Notes: generated by a model not told the origin, from the letters alone. A DNA stretch of 64,000 nucleotides from Spisula solida (GCA_947247005.1 OX365955.1:14675322-14739321); one strand, 5' to 3'; positions 12,901 through 23,460 are shown, counted from the stretch's first letter. Program-made: numbers and translations.

Positions 12901-15900
12901 TAGATTTGTCATGTTGATAGTAAGTAGAACTTCATTAAAGGACCTGAACTCCAGTAGAACTTCTTTAAAGGGCCTGAACTCCAGTATAACGTCTTTAAAG
13001 GGACTGAACTCCAGTAGACTGCTTTAAAGGGACTGAACTCCAGTAGAACGTCTTAGGGACTGAACTCCAGTAGAACATTTATAAAGGGACTGAACTTTAA
13101 AGGGACTGAACTCCAGAACTGCAGTAGAACTTCTTTAAAATGAAAAAAATAAGTATTCGCTAAGTTATGGGCATTCAATCTTTCATATGCTGAAATTTAA
13201 CAATAGAACTATGCTTGAAACAGAGTTTTGGTGTAGAAATGTGTGCTAATGGCACCCAAAACAGGCTTGCATCTTTTTTCCCGGATTGGGCATTATGCCA
13301 TATTAGGACTCCTGAGGTAAATGATTCAGGCATGTAGCGTATGCTGTAAGTAAAATCTGAGTTCTGTCATCATCTTGAATTGAATCTTGTACATGTTATT
13401 GAATGATACACACGTGTGTTTGTTGATTATTTCACGCGATCTTGTTTTTCCCTGTTTATAGACGATAGTGTTATAAACATATCACAGTTTTAAACAGATC
13501 ACGTTTGCTTGCTTCACGTCAAAACTCGTACATGTGACAAATATCATTTACACCTATCTAACTTGAATTTTTTTTAGTATCAGTTAGAAATTTATCAGAA
13601 GAACTTAAATTGTCTGTGATAACTGTGGTCAATATACTATGGGTTGCCATGACAACCAGCATATAGTGAACATGTCGATACATGTTATTTAATATGTCCT
13701 CCGATATATTCAAACCTTTGTGACTCATGTTTCACAATTTATTTAGATGTTTGTCACATGATTTTGAGCACATGTGGTTCGTTATAATAAGTCCATTCCA
13801 CAAGAAATAAAATATTGTTTGTTTCCCCATCACAACCCTGGTCAATTAGGGTTAGGCAGGTAGGTTGGTAAAATATTTTTTTATTGCCAATAGTTTTTAT
13901 TTGTACTCTCGAACCTGGACTTTTTATAAAAAAAAAATTTTTTCAGATGTTCAAAAACTTTTTTGGGTAGGGGACTATTTGCTTGGGTAGGTACTAGGTA
14001 CGGAAGGGGAAACAAACAATATTTGATTTTTTGGCCTTATATGTAATCACTGCTATGGTAACACAGTATTTGTAGTTCTATTATCTGTATTTCTACATTT
14101 TTCAGAAAAATCCGAAGATGCAGCAACGAAATTCTGGAATGTATGGTATGCCAAATATGAGAAAACCGATGAATATGATGGGTAGTCCTATGGGGCCGAT
14201 GGGTGGCATGCCAGGAGGTCCTGGGGGCCCTGGCCCCAACCCGATGGGCTATGGGCCCAGCCCGAACTCTTCAAATAGTGTGGCACAGTGGGTACAACAA
14301 CAAAATCAAAACTTACAAGAGCAAGGACTGAGTATGAACGACGGTGATCCCCGTATGATGATGGGGCCTAATAATCCTAATTTTTCTCAGATGATGATGG
14401 ATGAGAGAATGTTTGATCCAGAATTCGGTCCTGGTGGTCAAATGAACAATATGAATTTAATGCAAAATAAAGTTCCAAATGAAAATTTGACGCCTGAACA
14501 ATTGCAACGAAGGGAAGAACATTTAGCTAGTATACGTAAACTTCAACAAATGTTATTCCCTGAACGAAATCAACCAGGTTTTCCCCCGGGTCAAGGTCCC
14601 GGTGGACCAGGTGGGCAGGGCATGATGCCAGGGGAAATGGGCGGCAATATGGGTATGTATCAACAAAATATGATGGCAACGAAACGTGCGATGATGTCAC
14701 AACAGAACATGATGGGCTCACCACACGCGATGATGGAATCACGACAGGAAATGATGTCACAAGAACAATTCATGATGTCACAGGGTATGTCCCAGTTTGG
14801 CCCTGGGCCACATCCACAAAACATGCAGAACTTATCACAGGCTCAGCGTGAATGGATGCGCCTTCAACAAGAATATCTCGCAGAGAAACGAGCCCAACAA
14901 CAACAGCAAAGGCCTCCTATGGGTCCGAATGGACCTCAAATGGGTCCTAATGGACCTCAAATGGGCCCAAATGGACCTCAAATGGGCCCGAATGGACCTC
15001 AAATGGGGCCAGGTCAGCCCCCGCCATCTTATTACAGTTCGATTGCTCAAAAACAACGTCACGGGTCTGTAGGAATGGGCTCACCTACCTCACCGAACAT
15101 GAATGGGCCAATGGGTTCACCATCAGTAGCAGTTTCAGGTACGTTCATTATATTCATCTTTAGTTTGTTGGTTTTAAAAATTTGTAACATGAAATTAGTT
15201 ACCATTACTGATTTGATTCAAAAAGGGGGAAAGAAAACATATTCTTCATGATTAATAGACATCATTTATTGATATATTCACATGAATTATGATGCATCCT
15301 TTAATAAATTGCACACTTGTGTCTAAATTGGTGATTATGAATTTCTTGGTTTTACCTTACCCTAGGCAGGATTGCACTATATACAGACAACTATGAACAT
15401 ATTAGGAACATTTTGTGTCATTGTTCATTCTATAGACAAGTTTTATAGCTCCACGATTCAAAGAATTAGGGGAGCTTTTGCAGTCACCTGTGCGTAGGCA
15501 TAATGCTAATGTTTAAGTTAGCATATTTTAGATTGGTGCATTTAAGGAAAATTTAGGGGTCTTACAATTCCTGATTAATCTTGAAATCTGACTGCACAAG
15601 AAAGAATGAACTGTTCTGAAGAAAATAAAGTTATTTGATGAAAAAAAAATTAGCATTGTCTTAGTTATGGTCATTTGAAATTTCATATGCTGAATTTCAA
15701 CAATAGAATAATGTTTGAAACAGACATTTTGTGTAGGGATGTCAACTTGCGGCCAAACAGACTTGCCTCTTATTTTCAGGATTGGGCATTATGCCTCAGT
15801 AGGGCCCCTGTAAGATATTTATAATGATCAAGTTATCAAATGGTCCCATTTACAGAAAAGTTACTCACCACTGTTTTTAACCGCTATTACTTAAACCATT

Positions 15901-18900
15901 CCTATTTATACGCTTGTTGAAAATGGGACATATTATGGGAACACCCTTGGAGGGCGGCGGTGTTCAGTAATTTGTCTGTACTCTTAAAGCAAACAGTTTT
16001 CATCTGATCGTCTTAAAACTTGTTGACACTGCTTATGGGCATTATATCCAGGCCAAGTTCGGGCCTTCTCGGGTTATGGTCCTTCATTTACCAAAAAATG
16101 TGAAATTGACCTTGTCAGATCTACTATTTTAGATCTTTTCAAACTATTGCTTAGTAATTATACAATATCAATAAGCCCAGTTTTCCCATAGTAAGCAATT
16201 GATTGGTACCAAAATCTGACTGGTATGTTTATGATTCTTGCTCGTTACATTTTTAGCTCACCTGTCACAAAGGGACTGAGTGAGCCTTTGTGATCACTGT
16301 CGTCCGTCTGTAATGAAACTTGGTCACAATGATAATCTCATCAAAATGTAGGTCAACTTCGATATTGGGTCATCTGGGATCAAAAACTAGGTCAAGTCAT
16401 AGAAAAACCTTGTGTAGTCACTAGAGGTCACCATGTTGGCCTAATCTTTATGAAAGCTTGTCACAATGATCGTCTCAACAAAATCCAGGTGAAGTTCGAT
16501 ATTGGGTCAAATCATATACAAAACTTGGCTTAAACTTCAATATGGGTTATCTGATGTAAATTACAAGGTCGCTGGTTAAGACAATATGAAAACCTTGTAC
16601 ATGCAATAGAGGCTGCATTTACTTGATTCTTTGAAGTTTTAAATGGTTTTAAATGAGGTCACCATTAAGGGGCCTGCATGAACTACTACGACAGGTTAGG
16701 GACCTAGGGGCCTTTGAGCCCTCTTGTTTATTATAATGAGGCTTCATAGTTTAACTAGAAATGATGTGTGATTATTTTTCAGCTAATTGCTATAGCTTAC
16801 AAGATAGGAAAGTAGTACCCATATCTAAAAATTGTTTCTATTTTTTAGGTCCGGATCCAAACGATCCAATGATGTTTCCCGGGCATCAGCGGAAAGGTTC
16901 TTTTTCGGGAATGGACCCGATGGGTGGTCCCATGGGGCCGGGGCCAGGTATGGGCCCTGGTATGGACCCGATGATACAGCAGGGATCTCCGATGAATCAC
17001 AACATGGGCGGACACATGGGTAACATACCGCCATCTCATGGAATGAAAACCTCTCAGGTGTCTTTACAAAGGGCAGGTAATCCCGAACAATTTGTGCCAG
17101 AAATGCCGCCGGGAGGTGGGCCTGTGCCGGCCTCAAACGCGTCGGCTAGCAAACCGCCACCGAGCTATGCACAGTCTCAGTCAACTAAAAGGAAACGTGA
17201 TGACATGGAGGAGCTGTGTAAAAACTTACAACCAACACCTTCCCCTCAGCATATAACTTATCTCAACCAGTTTGATGGACAAGAACTGACTATAACGAAA
17301 CAAATCAACACCGCATATCGTGATACTAACACTAGTGAGTCCCAATCAGGCCATTATACTCAGAACAATCAGATGGTGAATTCTCCGCTTCATGCGCCGG
17401 GCTCAAATAAAGGCCCAATGTCAAACTCAAGTCAGACTTCAAGTGGGCCTTTAGCTAGCCCTGGCCCGGTTAGTGTTTCACAGGGTTCGGGTCAGGGACC
17501 AGGTCCGAGTCCCATGTCAGGAGCAAACATGCGCCTTTCTCATTATGATCCTCAGCAACAACAACAAAAACCTCAAAATAGCAGTAGTATCTCAAATTCA
17601 CCTACAACACCGACCGGTAAATCATCGCTGTCGAACATCACATCAGCCAGTTTAGCAAATTTAGCCAAAGGTGTGGAAAATCTATCCAATCAGATGCAGC
17701 AACATATGATGCAGGGAGGACCATTTCATAGTATACAGATGCAGAGTCAGCAGCAGCAGCAGCAACAACAACAACAACAACAGGTTGGGCCCGGATCACA
17801 GGTGCATACCCCGCCACAACAACAGCCCGTACAATCAAACAGCCAGCAGCCCCAGTCAGTGGTGCCAAACTCCTCATTACCATCTCATAGTACTCAAAAT
17901 GTGAACAATACTTACGTGAATGCCAATCTCTCAATACAACAAGTAAATATACAAAGTGTTAATCATGGGCAGGGGGGCAGTGGTAATAATAATTATAACA
18001 ATGGAAATAGCTCCGCCGCTATGCAATTACAACAGACGAACATGGAGCAGACGCAGATGAATATGCAACAGAGTGGCGCCAACATGAGTGGTTCTAGTAT
18101 GACTCAGACGTGTAGTATGTCCCAAAGTAATATGACACAAAGTACAAACATGACATCCAGTTCAGGCATGCCCCTAAGTTCTGGCATGCCCCCAAGTTCA
18201 GGTATGCCTCCGAGTTCAGGCATGGCCCCAAATAGTAAAATGCATTCTGGGAATGTTGCTATGAAAGACGGTAACTACGGAGGAATGGGTCCGCCTCCAG
18301 GTATGCACAATAATCGGTCTCCTTTTGCTCAGACCCAGAATCCTCAGCAAGTGCCTACATCCGGGAGGCCTGGCTCTCCAGGCTTTCCTCCTAGCTCAAT
18401 GGGAAATGCTAACGTTCAAATACAACAGAAAGCCCCTAATACGATACAATATTTGCCTGCTAATCAATCCAGTATGCTTCCTGAGACTAAACCTATGGGT
18501 AAACCAGACTTAGACTTTATGAATCAGTTCACCGGGGGCCCTGGGGTTAACATGGATGGGAAGGTTCCAACCTCCAAGATGCAGTATTACCCGGGTGGGC
18601 CTGGAGGTCCAGGTGGTCCTGGTGGCTCCCCATATGGTCCTGGTGGCATGCCAGGTCAGGGCCCAGTCTCGGGCTCTGGACCTGGAGGTCCTGGGGTTGA
18701 TGCAAGAATGGGTCCTGGGATTGATGCAAGAATGGGCATGGGTCAAGATCCAAGATTTGGGAACCAACCAATGCCTGATCCAAGAATGGATCCCCGCATG
18801 GGTCAATCCATGCCTGGAGATCCACGAATGGGTCCAATGGGCCCTGGCAGTGATCCCAGAATGTCCGATCCTAGAATGGTTAGACATGAAAGAATGGGGC

Positions 18901-19727
18901 CGGAAATGGTGATGGGTGGTGATCCAAGAATGGTGCCCAGTGGTATGGGTCCAATGTCAGACCCTAGAATGGGGCCCAATGCTGGCTCAATGATGGGAAT
19001 GGGTCCTGGTGGCCCCGGTTCAGGAGGTCCTATGGTCTCTATGAGGCCAGGCTCAAGGGGTAGTCCATTTACTGGTCCTATAGGTCCCGCGGTGCAACAA
19101 TCTATGATGATGCGTCGTGCAAGTCCAGATTTACCAATGAGTGGTAACTTTAGTCCTGATCCTATGAACCCCAATATGACAAGTATGAGTGGACCAATGT
19201 CTGCTTTATCATCACTTAGTGGTAACCCAATGACCTCTATGAGCAACATGTCAAATAGTATTATGAACGATCCCATGGGCCCAATGGGTGGGGGCCCTCC
19301 AGGAAACATGGGACCAAACATGCCCTATAATAGTCCACCGTATAGCGGCGGTCCCATGGGAAGTCCTATGATGCCTGGAGGACCGGGTTCAATGTCCATG
19401 CAAGGCCCGAGAATGCAAGGTCCCGGTGGCATGCCTGGTATGACAAGATCAGGGCCTTATTCTCGACAACCTAGTCCAGGGATGAGAATGTCTGGGGGTG
19501 GTATGGGGCCAGGAGGTCCCGGGGGTCCTCTAAGTCCGGGAGCTCCTGCAGGTTATTCAAGTGCCCAATATCAGCAATTTCAACAACAGTTATATTCACA
19601 AAGTAGGCCTCGCCAAATGTCTCCTATGGATGGAATGATGGGTAATCCAGGTGGCCCGGGGTACGGTCCTATGGGCCCGGGAGGAATGGGTGCTGGGATG
19701 ATGCCAAATATGCATGGGACAATGTGA
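3138..19727 (+). CDS. BCL9: BCL9/Legless homologue, six coding exons (3138-3176, 8108-8363, 8772-8822, 10956-11452, 14106-15138, 16849-19727)
   Basis: Nuclear adaptor of canonical Wnt signalling that bridges beta-catenin to the PHD-finger protein Pygopus. The joined exons give about 1584 codons, close to the vertebrate BCL9/BCL9L and fly Legless size class. Seen in order: acidic/Lys N-terminus; HD1 block beginning IFVFTTQLANEAAQAV (about residues 243-281); HD2 block beginning LTPEQLQRREEHLASIRKLQ and ending MLFPE (about 409-434); HD3-like block around QREWMRLQQEYLAEKRA (about 524-548); a KRKR basic motif (about 739) followed by a non-repetitive island; a C-terminal KPDLDFMNQF...MQYYPGG block (about 1177-1209) resembling the FDLSRII...LQYFP region of BCL9. 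The remainder is Met/Gly/Pro/Gln-rich. All exon phases agree (0,1,1,0,1). The start is chosen because an in-frame TAG immediately precedes the ATG at 3138. Untranslated 5' exons probably lie upstream, since 3125 follows a splice acceptor. The family call is very secure; exact junctions are inferred. Confidence 0.93.
3850..4230 (+). repeat. Three ~135-bp diverged tandem units
   Basis: The phrase 'AATGAGATATCATGATGAAA...TTGCTGTGTAGGTAGCTTA...TTGAAAGTGGGGCCA' recurs at about 3853, 3990 and 4130, each followed by 'GGGGTCAAGGT'. Located in BCL9 intron 1. Confidence 0.7.
4900..6770 (+). repeat. ~145-bp higher-order tandem array, about 13 units
   Basis: 'TTGTTAACACTCTG' recurs at about 145-bp steps (near 5040, 5186, 5331, 5477, 5612, 5759, 5905, 6049, 6187, 6333, 6478, 6625). 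Two unit types alternate (CATACTTGGTTAGTAGTTGA type and GAAGTTTAGTCAAAATGTCT type), giving a ~291-bp dimer. Nearly every unit carries AGGTCAAAAGGTCA, a direct repeat of AGGTCA with 2-bp spacing. Confidence 0.9.
6770..7432 (+). mobile_element. Nested stem-loop element of AGTCCCCTACCGG type
   Basis: Opens with AGTCCCCTACCGG folding on CCGGAGGGGACT, runs through GTCC/GTCA tetranucleotides, contains two ~175-bp units beginning TCTGGATCCTG and TTTATGAAACTTG, and closes with ACCGGTAGGGGACT. It interrupts the tandem array of the surrounding element, so it inserted later. Confidence 0.7.
6816..7084 (+). repeat. (GTCC/GTCA)n tetranucleotide tract, ~270 bp
   Basis: An uninterrupted tetranucleotide tract with a central pure GTCA run and GTCC flanks. 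It is the source of Ser/Val/Gln/Arg-only reading frames, which are not genes. Confidence 0.95.
7827..8040 (+). mobile_element. tRNA-derived SINE
   Basis: The head has A-box-like TAGCCTAGTGGTAGAGT (7837) and B-box-like GGTTCTATCCC (7871), followed by ATACCAAAG and a body with CAGCGTCAGAATAATGTGAC then TGGGTAGTCTCC. I associate this core with conserved-domain SINEs of molluscs, from memory. No intact tRNA fold or CCA end is seen. Sits just before the BCL9 exon at 8108. Confidence 0.6.
8108..8363 (+). CDS. BCL9: BCL9 coding exon 2
   Basis: A polypyrimidine-rich acceptor (TTTTTTTTCAG) precedes SLEQSKNCVEEDNDGD, and the exon ends at TCAG|GTACCTG in phase 1. It is acidic and Lys-rich (KEEIKEEIPIKPEP), which could be a sumoylation- or interaction-type segment, but no domain is recognised. 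The next exon completes the split codon as GAA. Confidence 0.82.
8461..8602. repeat. Inverted repeat, 49-bp arms, 44-bp loop
   Basis: Arm 8461-8509 and arm 8554-8602 are complementary with a single mismatch. The loop also contains TTCCATC/GATGGAA. It lies in the short BCL9 intron 2 and would form a long hairpin in the pre-mRNA. Confidence 0.92.
8772..8822 (+). CDS. BCL9: BCL9 coding exon 3 (51 bp)
   Basis: A small exon between TTTTATTACAG and AAAG|GTTAG, encoding EMDKNVNTPGDVKPTDK. It has phase 1 on both sides, so its 17 codons could be skipped without changing frame. That makes it a candidate cassette exon. Confidence 0.72.
9391..9840 (+). mobile_element. CTCACCTG-type stem-loop element, short copy
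   Basis: The 5' end AGCTCACCTGTCACAAAGTG folds back on GACAGGGTGAGCT. The 3' end is GACAGGTGAGTGACC followed by the hairpin GGCCC-TTT-GGGCC and CTCTTGTA. The interior has 'CACTAGAGGTCACAA' units. Confidence 0.75.
10145..10243. repeat. Imperfect inverted repeat, ~40-bp arms
   Basis: The left arm TAAGATATCTCACCCGAGG...TTTTAACCAGA pairs with TCTGGTTAAAATTCTGACCC...TATCTTA. The short loop is rich in GC. Confidence 0.75.
10486..10662 (+). repeat. Minisatellite, CTATGTCGCGTGTACCCCCA unit
   Basis: About six units of 23 bp, some with a 14-bp insert (TAAGATAGTCCACT). It yields the MSRVPPC-type frames, which are rejected as genes. Confidence 0.92.
10956..11452 (+). CDS. BCL9: BCL9 coding exon 4, Gly/Pro/Met-rich then HD1
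   Basis: The acceptor is CACATTTCAG and the donor CAG|GTACC, leaving in phase 0. The first two-thirds is GPGPGPGP/MGPGGP low complexity. The last 39 codons (11336-11452) are the HD1 block, with IFVFTTQLANEAAQAV then NILSYHMDQ. In BCL9/Legless, HD1 binds the Pygopus PHD finger. The VFxTxxANxAAxAV pattern matches the family. Confidence 0.9.
11583..11735 (+). repeat. ~30-bp tandem repeat, five units
   Basis: Unit TTTCATGGTTTCAAAATATA plus ACGAAAACC, in BCL9 intron 4. Confidence 0.92.
12925..13135 (+). repeat. ~29-bp degenerate tandem repeat
   Basis: Unit built on GTAGAACTTCTTTAAAGGGA plus CTGAACTCCA, about seven copies with indels. In BCL9 intron 4. Confidence 0.9.
13136..14105. other. Remainder of BCL9 intron 4
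   Basis: No gene or clear repeat. It shares the phrase 'GGGCATT...TTTCATATGCTGAA...CAATAGAA' with 15665-15790, so a diverged dispersed repeat spans about 13140-13320. Confidence 0.45.
14106..15138 (+). CDS. BCL9: BCL9 coding exon 5 with HD2 and HD3
   Basis: Follows a TTTTTCAG acceptor in phase 0 (KNPKMQQRNSGMYG) and ends at TTTCAG|GTACG in phase 1. HD2 is encoded from 14487 (LTPEQLQRREEHLA, IRKLQQMLFPE) and is the amphipathic helix that docks on the first armadillo repeats of beta-catenin. The HD3-like helix is at 14832-14906. A five-copy 21-bp repeat encoding MGPNGPQ lies at about 14920-15006. An open frame continues into the intron to a stop at 15251, which would be a retained-intron isoform only. 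Confidence 0.92.
15655..15815 (+). repeat. Dispersed repeat also present at 13140-13320
   Basis: 'TAGTTATGGTCATTTGAAATTTCATATGCTGAATTTC' and 'GGATTGGGCATTATGCC' blocks recur in the same order and orientation in introns 4 and 5 of BCL9. Confidence 0.6.
16255..16732 (+). mobile_element. CTCACCTG-type stem-loop element, third copy
   Basis: Starts AGCTCACCTGTCACAAAGGG with a weaker pairing to ACTGAGTGAGCCT, has CACTAGAGGTCACC units, and ends ACAGGTTAGGGACCTAGGGG...CCCTCTTGTTT. It lies just upstream of the BCL9 last exon. Confidence 0.7.
16783..16848 (+). other. BCL9: Alternative in-frame 66-bp 5' extension of the BCL9 last exon
   Basis: A second good acceptor (GTGATTATTTTTCAG, ending 16782) lies 66 bp upstream of the main one. 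It keeps the same phase and is open, adding 22 codons (ANCYSLQDRK...NCFYF). Either acceptor yields an intact protein. The added peptide is Cys/aromatic-rich and unlike its neighbours, so the downstream acceptor is probably the major one. Confidence 0.45.
16849..19727 (+). CDS. BCL9: BCL9 terminal coding exon
   Basis: The acceptor TTCTATTTTTTAG gives GPDPNDPMMFPG in frame, and the TGA is at 19725-19727. It contains a PPPSYAQSQSTKRKRDDMEE segment followed by a well-ordered looking NQFDGQELTITKQ stretch, a polyglutamine run (mixed CAG/CAA, about 17748-17783), Ser/Asn/Gln-rich sequence, a GMPPSS repeat, the KPDLDFMNQF...MQYYPGG block, and about ten DPRMGP-type repeats (about 18700-18990). Long antisense ORFs here are shadows of the biased composition. 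Confidence 0.92.
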
Positions 19728-20577
19728 GGTGAGATCCATTCTAAAAAATATTAAGGATTTAAGATGATGTGGTTTGACCAGTAGAAAGGTGCGTATGGAA
19801 TATGGCAGTGTACGTGTTGGATTCACAGGGAATCATGATAAACGCTATCAAGGTGAAATGATGAAGGCGTGTGTTAGGTGAAAATGAAGGAATGTGTTGA
19901 ATTCGAGTTAAGGATGGTGTTGTGCTGAACACAAAATGACGCAGAGAGGTGAATATCCATGATTAAATGGAGTGAATTTCAGCACGGAATGACGCGGTGA
20001 TGTGCGGCGGTGAAATTAAAAAATGGTTGTGAAGTACAGTGCTGGTTCCGTCTCCTGCGGGAGGCACTGATACTGAGTGTGAACGGAGCTGGGCCCGCGT
20101 ATGAATTGGGGAGGTACCTAAGTTGATGCTAAGGAAGTTAATATATGTCCCAATCCTTGTAGTTTTCAATGACAGTAATGACAAAATGAAATGGTTGGAG
20201 ACAAAATGAGAAAAAAAACATATGAGTTTTTTTATGATATTTATGAAAAACAAGAGATTTTCATGTGATTTTTGCACAGTGCATACCCCTTATAATTTAC
20301 ATGTGACAAACATTTATGTGAGCTCAAGAATATATTGTGAAAACTTGCACTTAAACCATGTATTAGACATATGTCTTAAAAAATGTATTTTACCCATTTT
20401 TATTGGAGCGGATGTAGGTATGCTCTGACAAAGATGCCATATTTGAGAACAATGCAGTGTGTTGGAATACATGTCCAAAGATTTTGACTGGCATGCTCTT
20501 GTTAGCTTTAAACTGTTTGCTGTCAATTATATAATGTACTAACGTGTTTCAGGTAAAATTTAATATAACTTTGAATT

Positions 20578-20775
20578 TACTGTAAAATCATTGTTTTTCG
20601 AGGGAGTTGAATGTTCTTTGATTTCGTTGTTTGCCCACGATTTATCAAACTCAAATACAAAGTATGGATTTACCTTTCCATGTTTTGTAATCCATGAATT
20701 TACGACCCCACGAAAATGGATATTTTTCAAAATCTACGAAATTTAATACCCACGAAAATACCTGGTTTTACAGTA
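20578..20775 (+). mobile_element. MITE with TACTGTAAAATCA/TGGTTTTACAGTA ends
   Basis: Terminal inverted repeats flank a body with 'TTTTTCGAGGGAGTTGAAT', 'CCCACGATTTATC' and 'TTTAATACCCACGAAAAT'. A near-complete copy lies at 37802-37999, with fragments at about 41355-41445, 46310-46405 and 54715-54765 and an inverted one near 23930-24055. Confidence 0.75.
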
Positions 20776-21552
20776 ACCTGTTCAGGATGCTCAGATAAAC
20801 ATTAAGACACACACAGTTATATGGTTAAATAGTCTTATACATGTATACTCAACGACTTGAAAATTATTGCATAGCTATAAAAGTTGAATGTAGATTTGAT
20901 TATTTTATTTATTGAAAAACAGTATGAGTATTACTGGTATTAAAATCAAACAGATCCTTTAAGGCATTAAAAATTAAATTGATCAATATAAACGATCAAG
21001 ATATTTTTCAATAAATGTCAATATTTGACTTTTATTGCAATGTGACATTTTTAAAGTTCTTGAATATACATGTAATATCTTCGTTAATGTTGAAGAGAAA
21101 TATGGTAACATTTCTAGGTTGGCTACTTTACTTACTTACTGCATAAGTCGATACCAGCAAATTGAAATGTTAGTGATTTGGACTTTTAGATATTCAGCCT
21201 ACTCAGTATGTTTTTTTCCGTTCATTGTAGACCACAAAATATGTTAGATAGATTTGAATTTCTCAAGATTTGCCTATATTTCGGTGTTGCTAAGTTGACC
21301 GCTTATACGGTGTATGAAATATAATGTGACTTCATAATGTAGAAGTCATTATGTCAGCTCAAGGCTATCTGCCATTGCTCAGTGTACTTAGTATTTATGA
21401 AAAAAACGAAACTTACCACGATGAACCATAGTTAATAATTGAACTATTTGGCATATTACATGAAACTTTCAATGCTCAAAGATCAATAATTTAGGAGGAA
21501 ACTTGCATAATGTGATGAGAGCATAATAATGATAATATTGAACAAAGTGACT

Positions 21553-21985
21553 TTCGGTGTATGCTAACTGCAAGTGTTTGCTAACTGCAAGTGTATGCTA
21601 ACTGTCGGTGTATGCTAACTGTCAGTGTATGCTTACTGTTGGTGTATGCTTACTGTTGATGTATGCTAACTGTCAGTGTATGCTAACTGTCAGTGTATGT
21701 TAACTGTTGGTGTATGCTAAATGTCAGTGTATGCTAACTGTCAGTGTATGCTTACTATTGGTGTATGCTTACTGTTGGTGTATGCTTACTGTTGGTGTAT
21801 GCTTACTGTCAGTGTATGCTAACTGTGTATGCTTACTGTTGGTGTATGCTAACTGTCAGTGTATGCTAACTGTTGGTGTATGCTAACTGTCAGTGTATGC
21901 TAACTGTTGGTGTATGCTAACTGTCGGTGTATGCTAACTGTCAGTATATGCTAACGGTCAGTGTATGCTAACTGTCAGTGTATGC
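21553..21985 (+). repeat. 17-bp minisatellite, about 25 units
   Basis: Unit TGTATGCTAACTGTCAG with TTGG/TCGG variants alternating in blocks. Confidence 0.95.
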
Positions 21986-23460
21986 CGTATTCACAGATTT
22001 TAGAAAATATCATACCTTAACAATTTTGAGGATAAATGTTGTAAGGGAGGTAATTTAGACAATCTCAGTTAAAACCTTTAATAAGAGTTGTCTATCCTGC
22101 ATCAGAAGACCATTAACATGGGCCAGCGCAACGTAGCGCTTTCAACGTGAGGTAAAACATGCCTGCTACATTTATTGTATGTTTAATTGAACAAGAGGTA
22201 ACTGAATAAAGTTGCTTATTAGGGCTTGCTTAGGCAATGGACCCCTGAGTTTCTTTCATGGTTTAAACAACTTATCAAACACACTTATAACTCTTTCCTG
22301 ATAAGCTGCATTATAAAAACAAACGCAAAAAAACCTTTATAAAGTATTTATTGTTATTGAAATATAGGAGTATGGAAACGTGTTTGAATTCATGGATCTG
22401 ATCAACAGTGATGGTTCTTAATTTTAGTTCATAACAGAAACATTAGCAGTTATTTGTCTGTGCACGTCTGTGATATTGCATGACGTCATGTTGGAGTTGT
22501 AACACTCTTTCTATTAGCACTTTGTGAAACTGATAATTTGTTTGAATGTAGTTGCGACACAAATGTTGCAATTTCTTTCAAAAATTCAGTTAAAAGAATC
22601 TGATATGTATGCAATGTCCTGCAAAGTTTTTTGTTCACTGCAGTCTGTGAATTTAGGATTTCAAACTACTTGCCCGAATCGGCGAAACTGAATAGTTTTC
22701 CTATATACTCTATGCATAATCACTGCAGACGTTACTTGCCCGAATCAACAATTACTTGTCCCGGACAACCGGACATGTATTAATTTCGTCGACTGGTTTT
22801 GTTTTGTTTGAGTGTGTGTTTACTATAATGAAATGTATTGTGTTTTTTAAACACATGGGACAATCCTGACATGAAAGTTAGAGAGCTTTGTTGTATCTAT
22901 TGCACAAATCGGTCAATTTTCTGGCAGTCTCTCTGTGCACATATTGATTGCATTTCAATGTTTTTGAACAGTGTTGCTTGGCAACGATGTTCTTTGTTTA
23001 TTATTATTGCCTTGTCATACTTTGTGAAATCTTTGGACGGCCATGGACATGATGGCTTTTGTATACTGAAAATACTGTGACTTTGTTGATGTGTTTTCTT
23101 TCTGTTTTTTACTTGCGTGTAATAGTTATTTGTAAATAGATGAAATTTAATTATCATATTATGTACATAGAAAAATATCGTCTTCATGTAAATTGTTTGT
23201 GTATGTATTTGTATTTTCTCCATGTATTTTTTCATTCATCAAAATCGATTTTTATTATATATATCTTTTCTCTCATGATTTTTCATTACATATTTATAAT
23301 TGGACGTAATGTATTTAATACGAATTCTTAGAGCATGTTGACATTTTTATACAAAATATCTCCTATCTTAAAAGCAGCCACTCTCATACACATACCGATA
23401 CATTGAAATCGTATAATGCATTATTATTTTTTCATCGTGCTTGAGAAAAAAACAACAGTT
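21986..23460. other. AT-rich intergenic sequence
   Basis: No supportable feature apart from a possible BCL9 polyadenylation signal near 22205. Confidence 0.4.

Larger units (their letters stand above)
19728..22230 (+). other. Probable BCL9 3'UTR
   Basis: No coding signal follows the TGA. AT-rich sequence contains AATAAA hexamers at about 21010 and 22205, the latter in a plausible polyadenylation context. The true cleavage site cannot be read from sequence. A TIR element (20578-20775) and a 17-bp minisatellite (21553-21985) sit within it. Confidence 0.4.

Noticed and set aside
14118..15251. Single-exon 377-codon protein
   Set aside because: This is BCL9 exon 5 plus read-through into intron 5; a good donor at 15139 and phase agreement with 16849 show it is one exon of the larger gene.
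18803..19321. 172-codon antisense ORF
   Set aside because: Shadow of the Gly/Pro/Met-rich BCL9 exon on the opposite strand; other antisense ORFs in BCL9 exons are rejected for the same reason.
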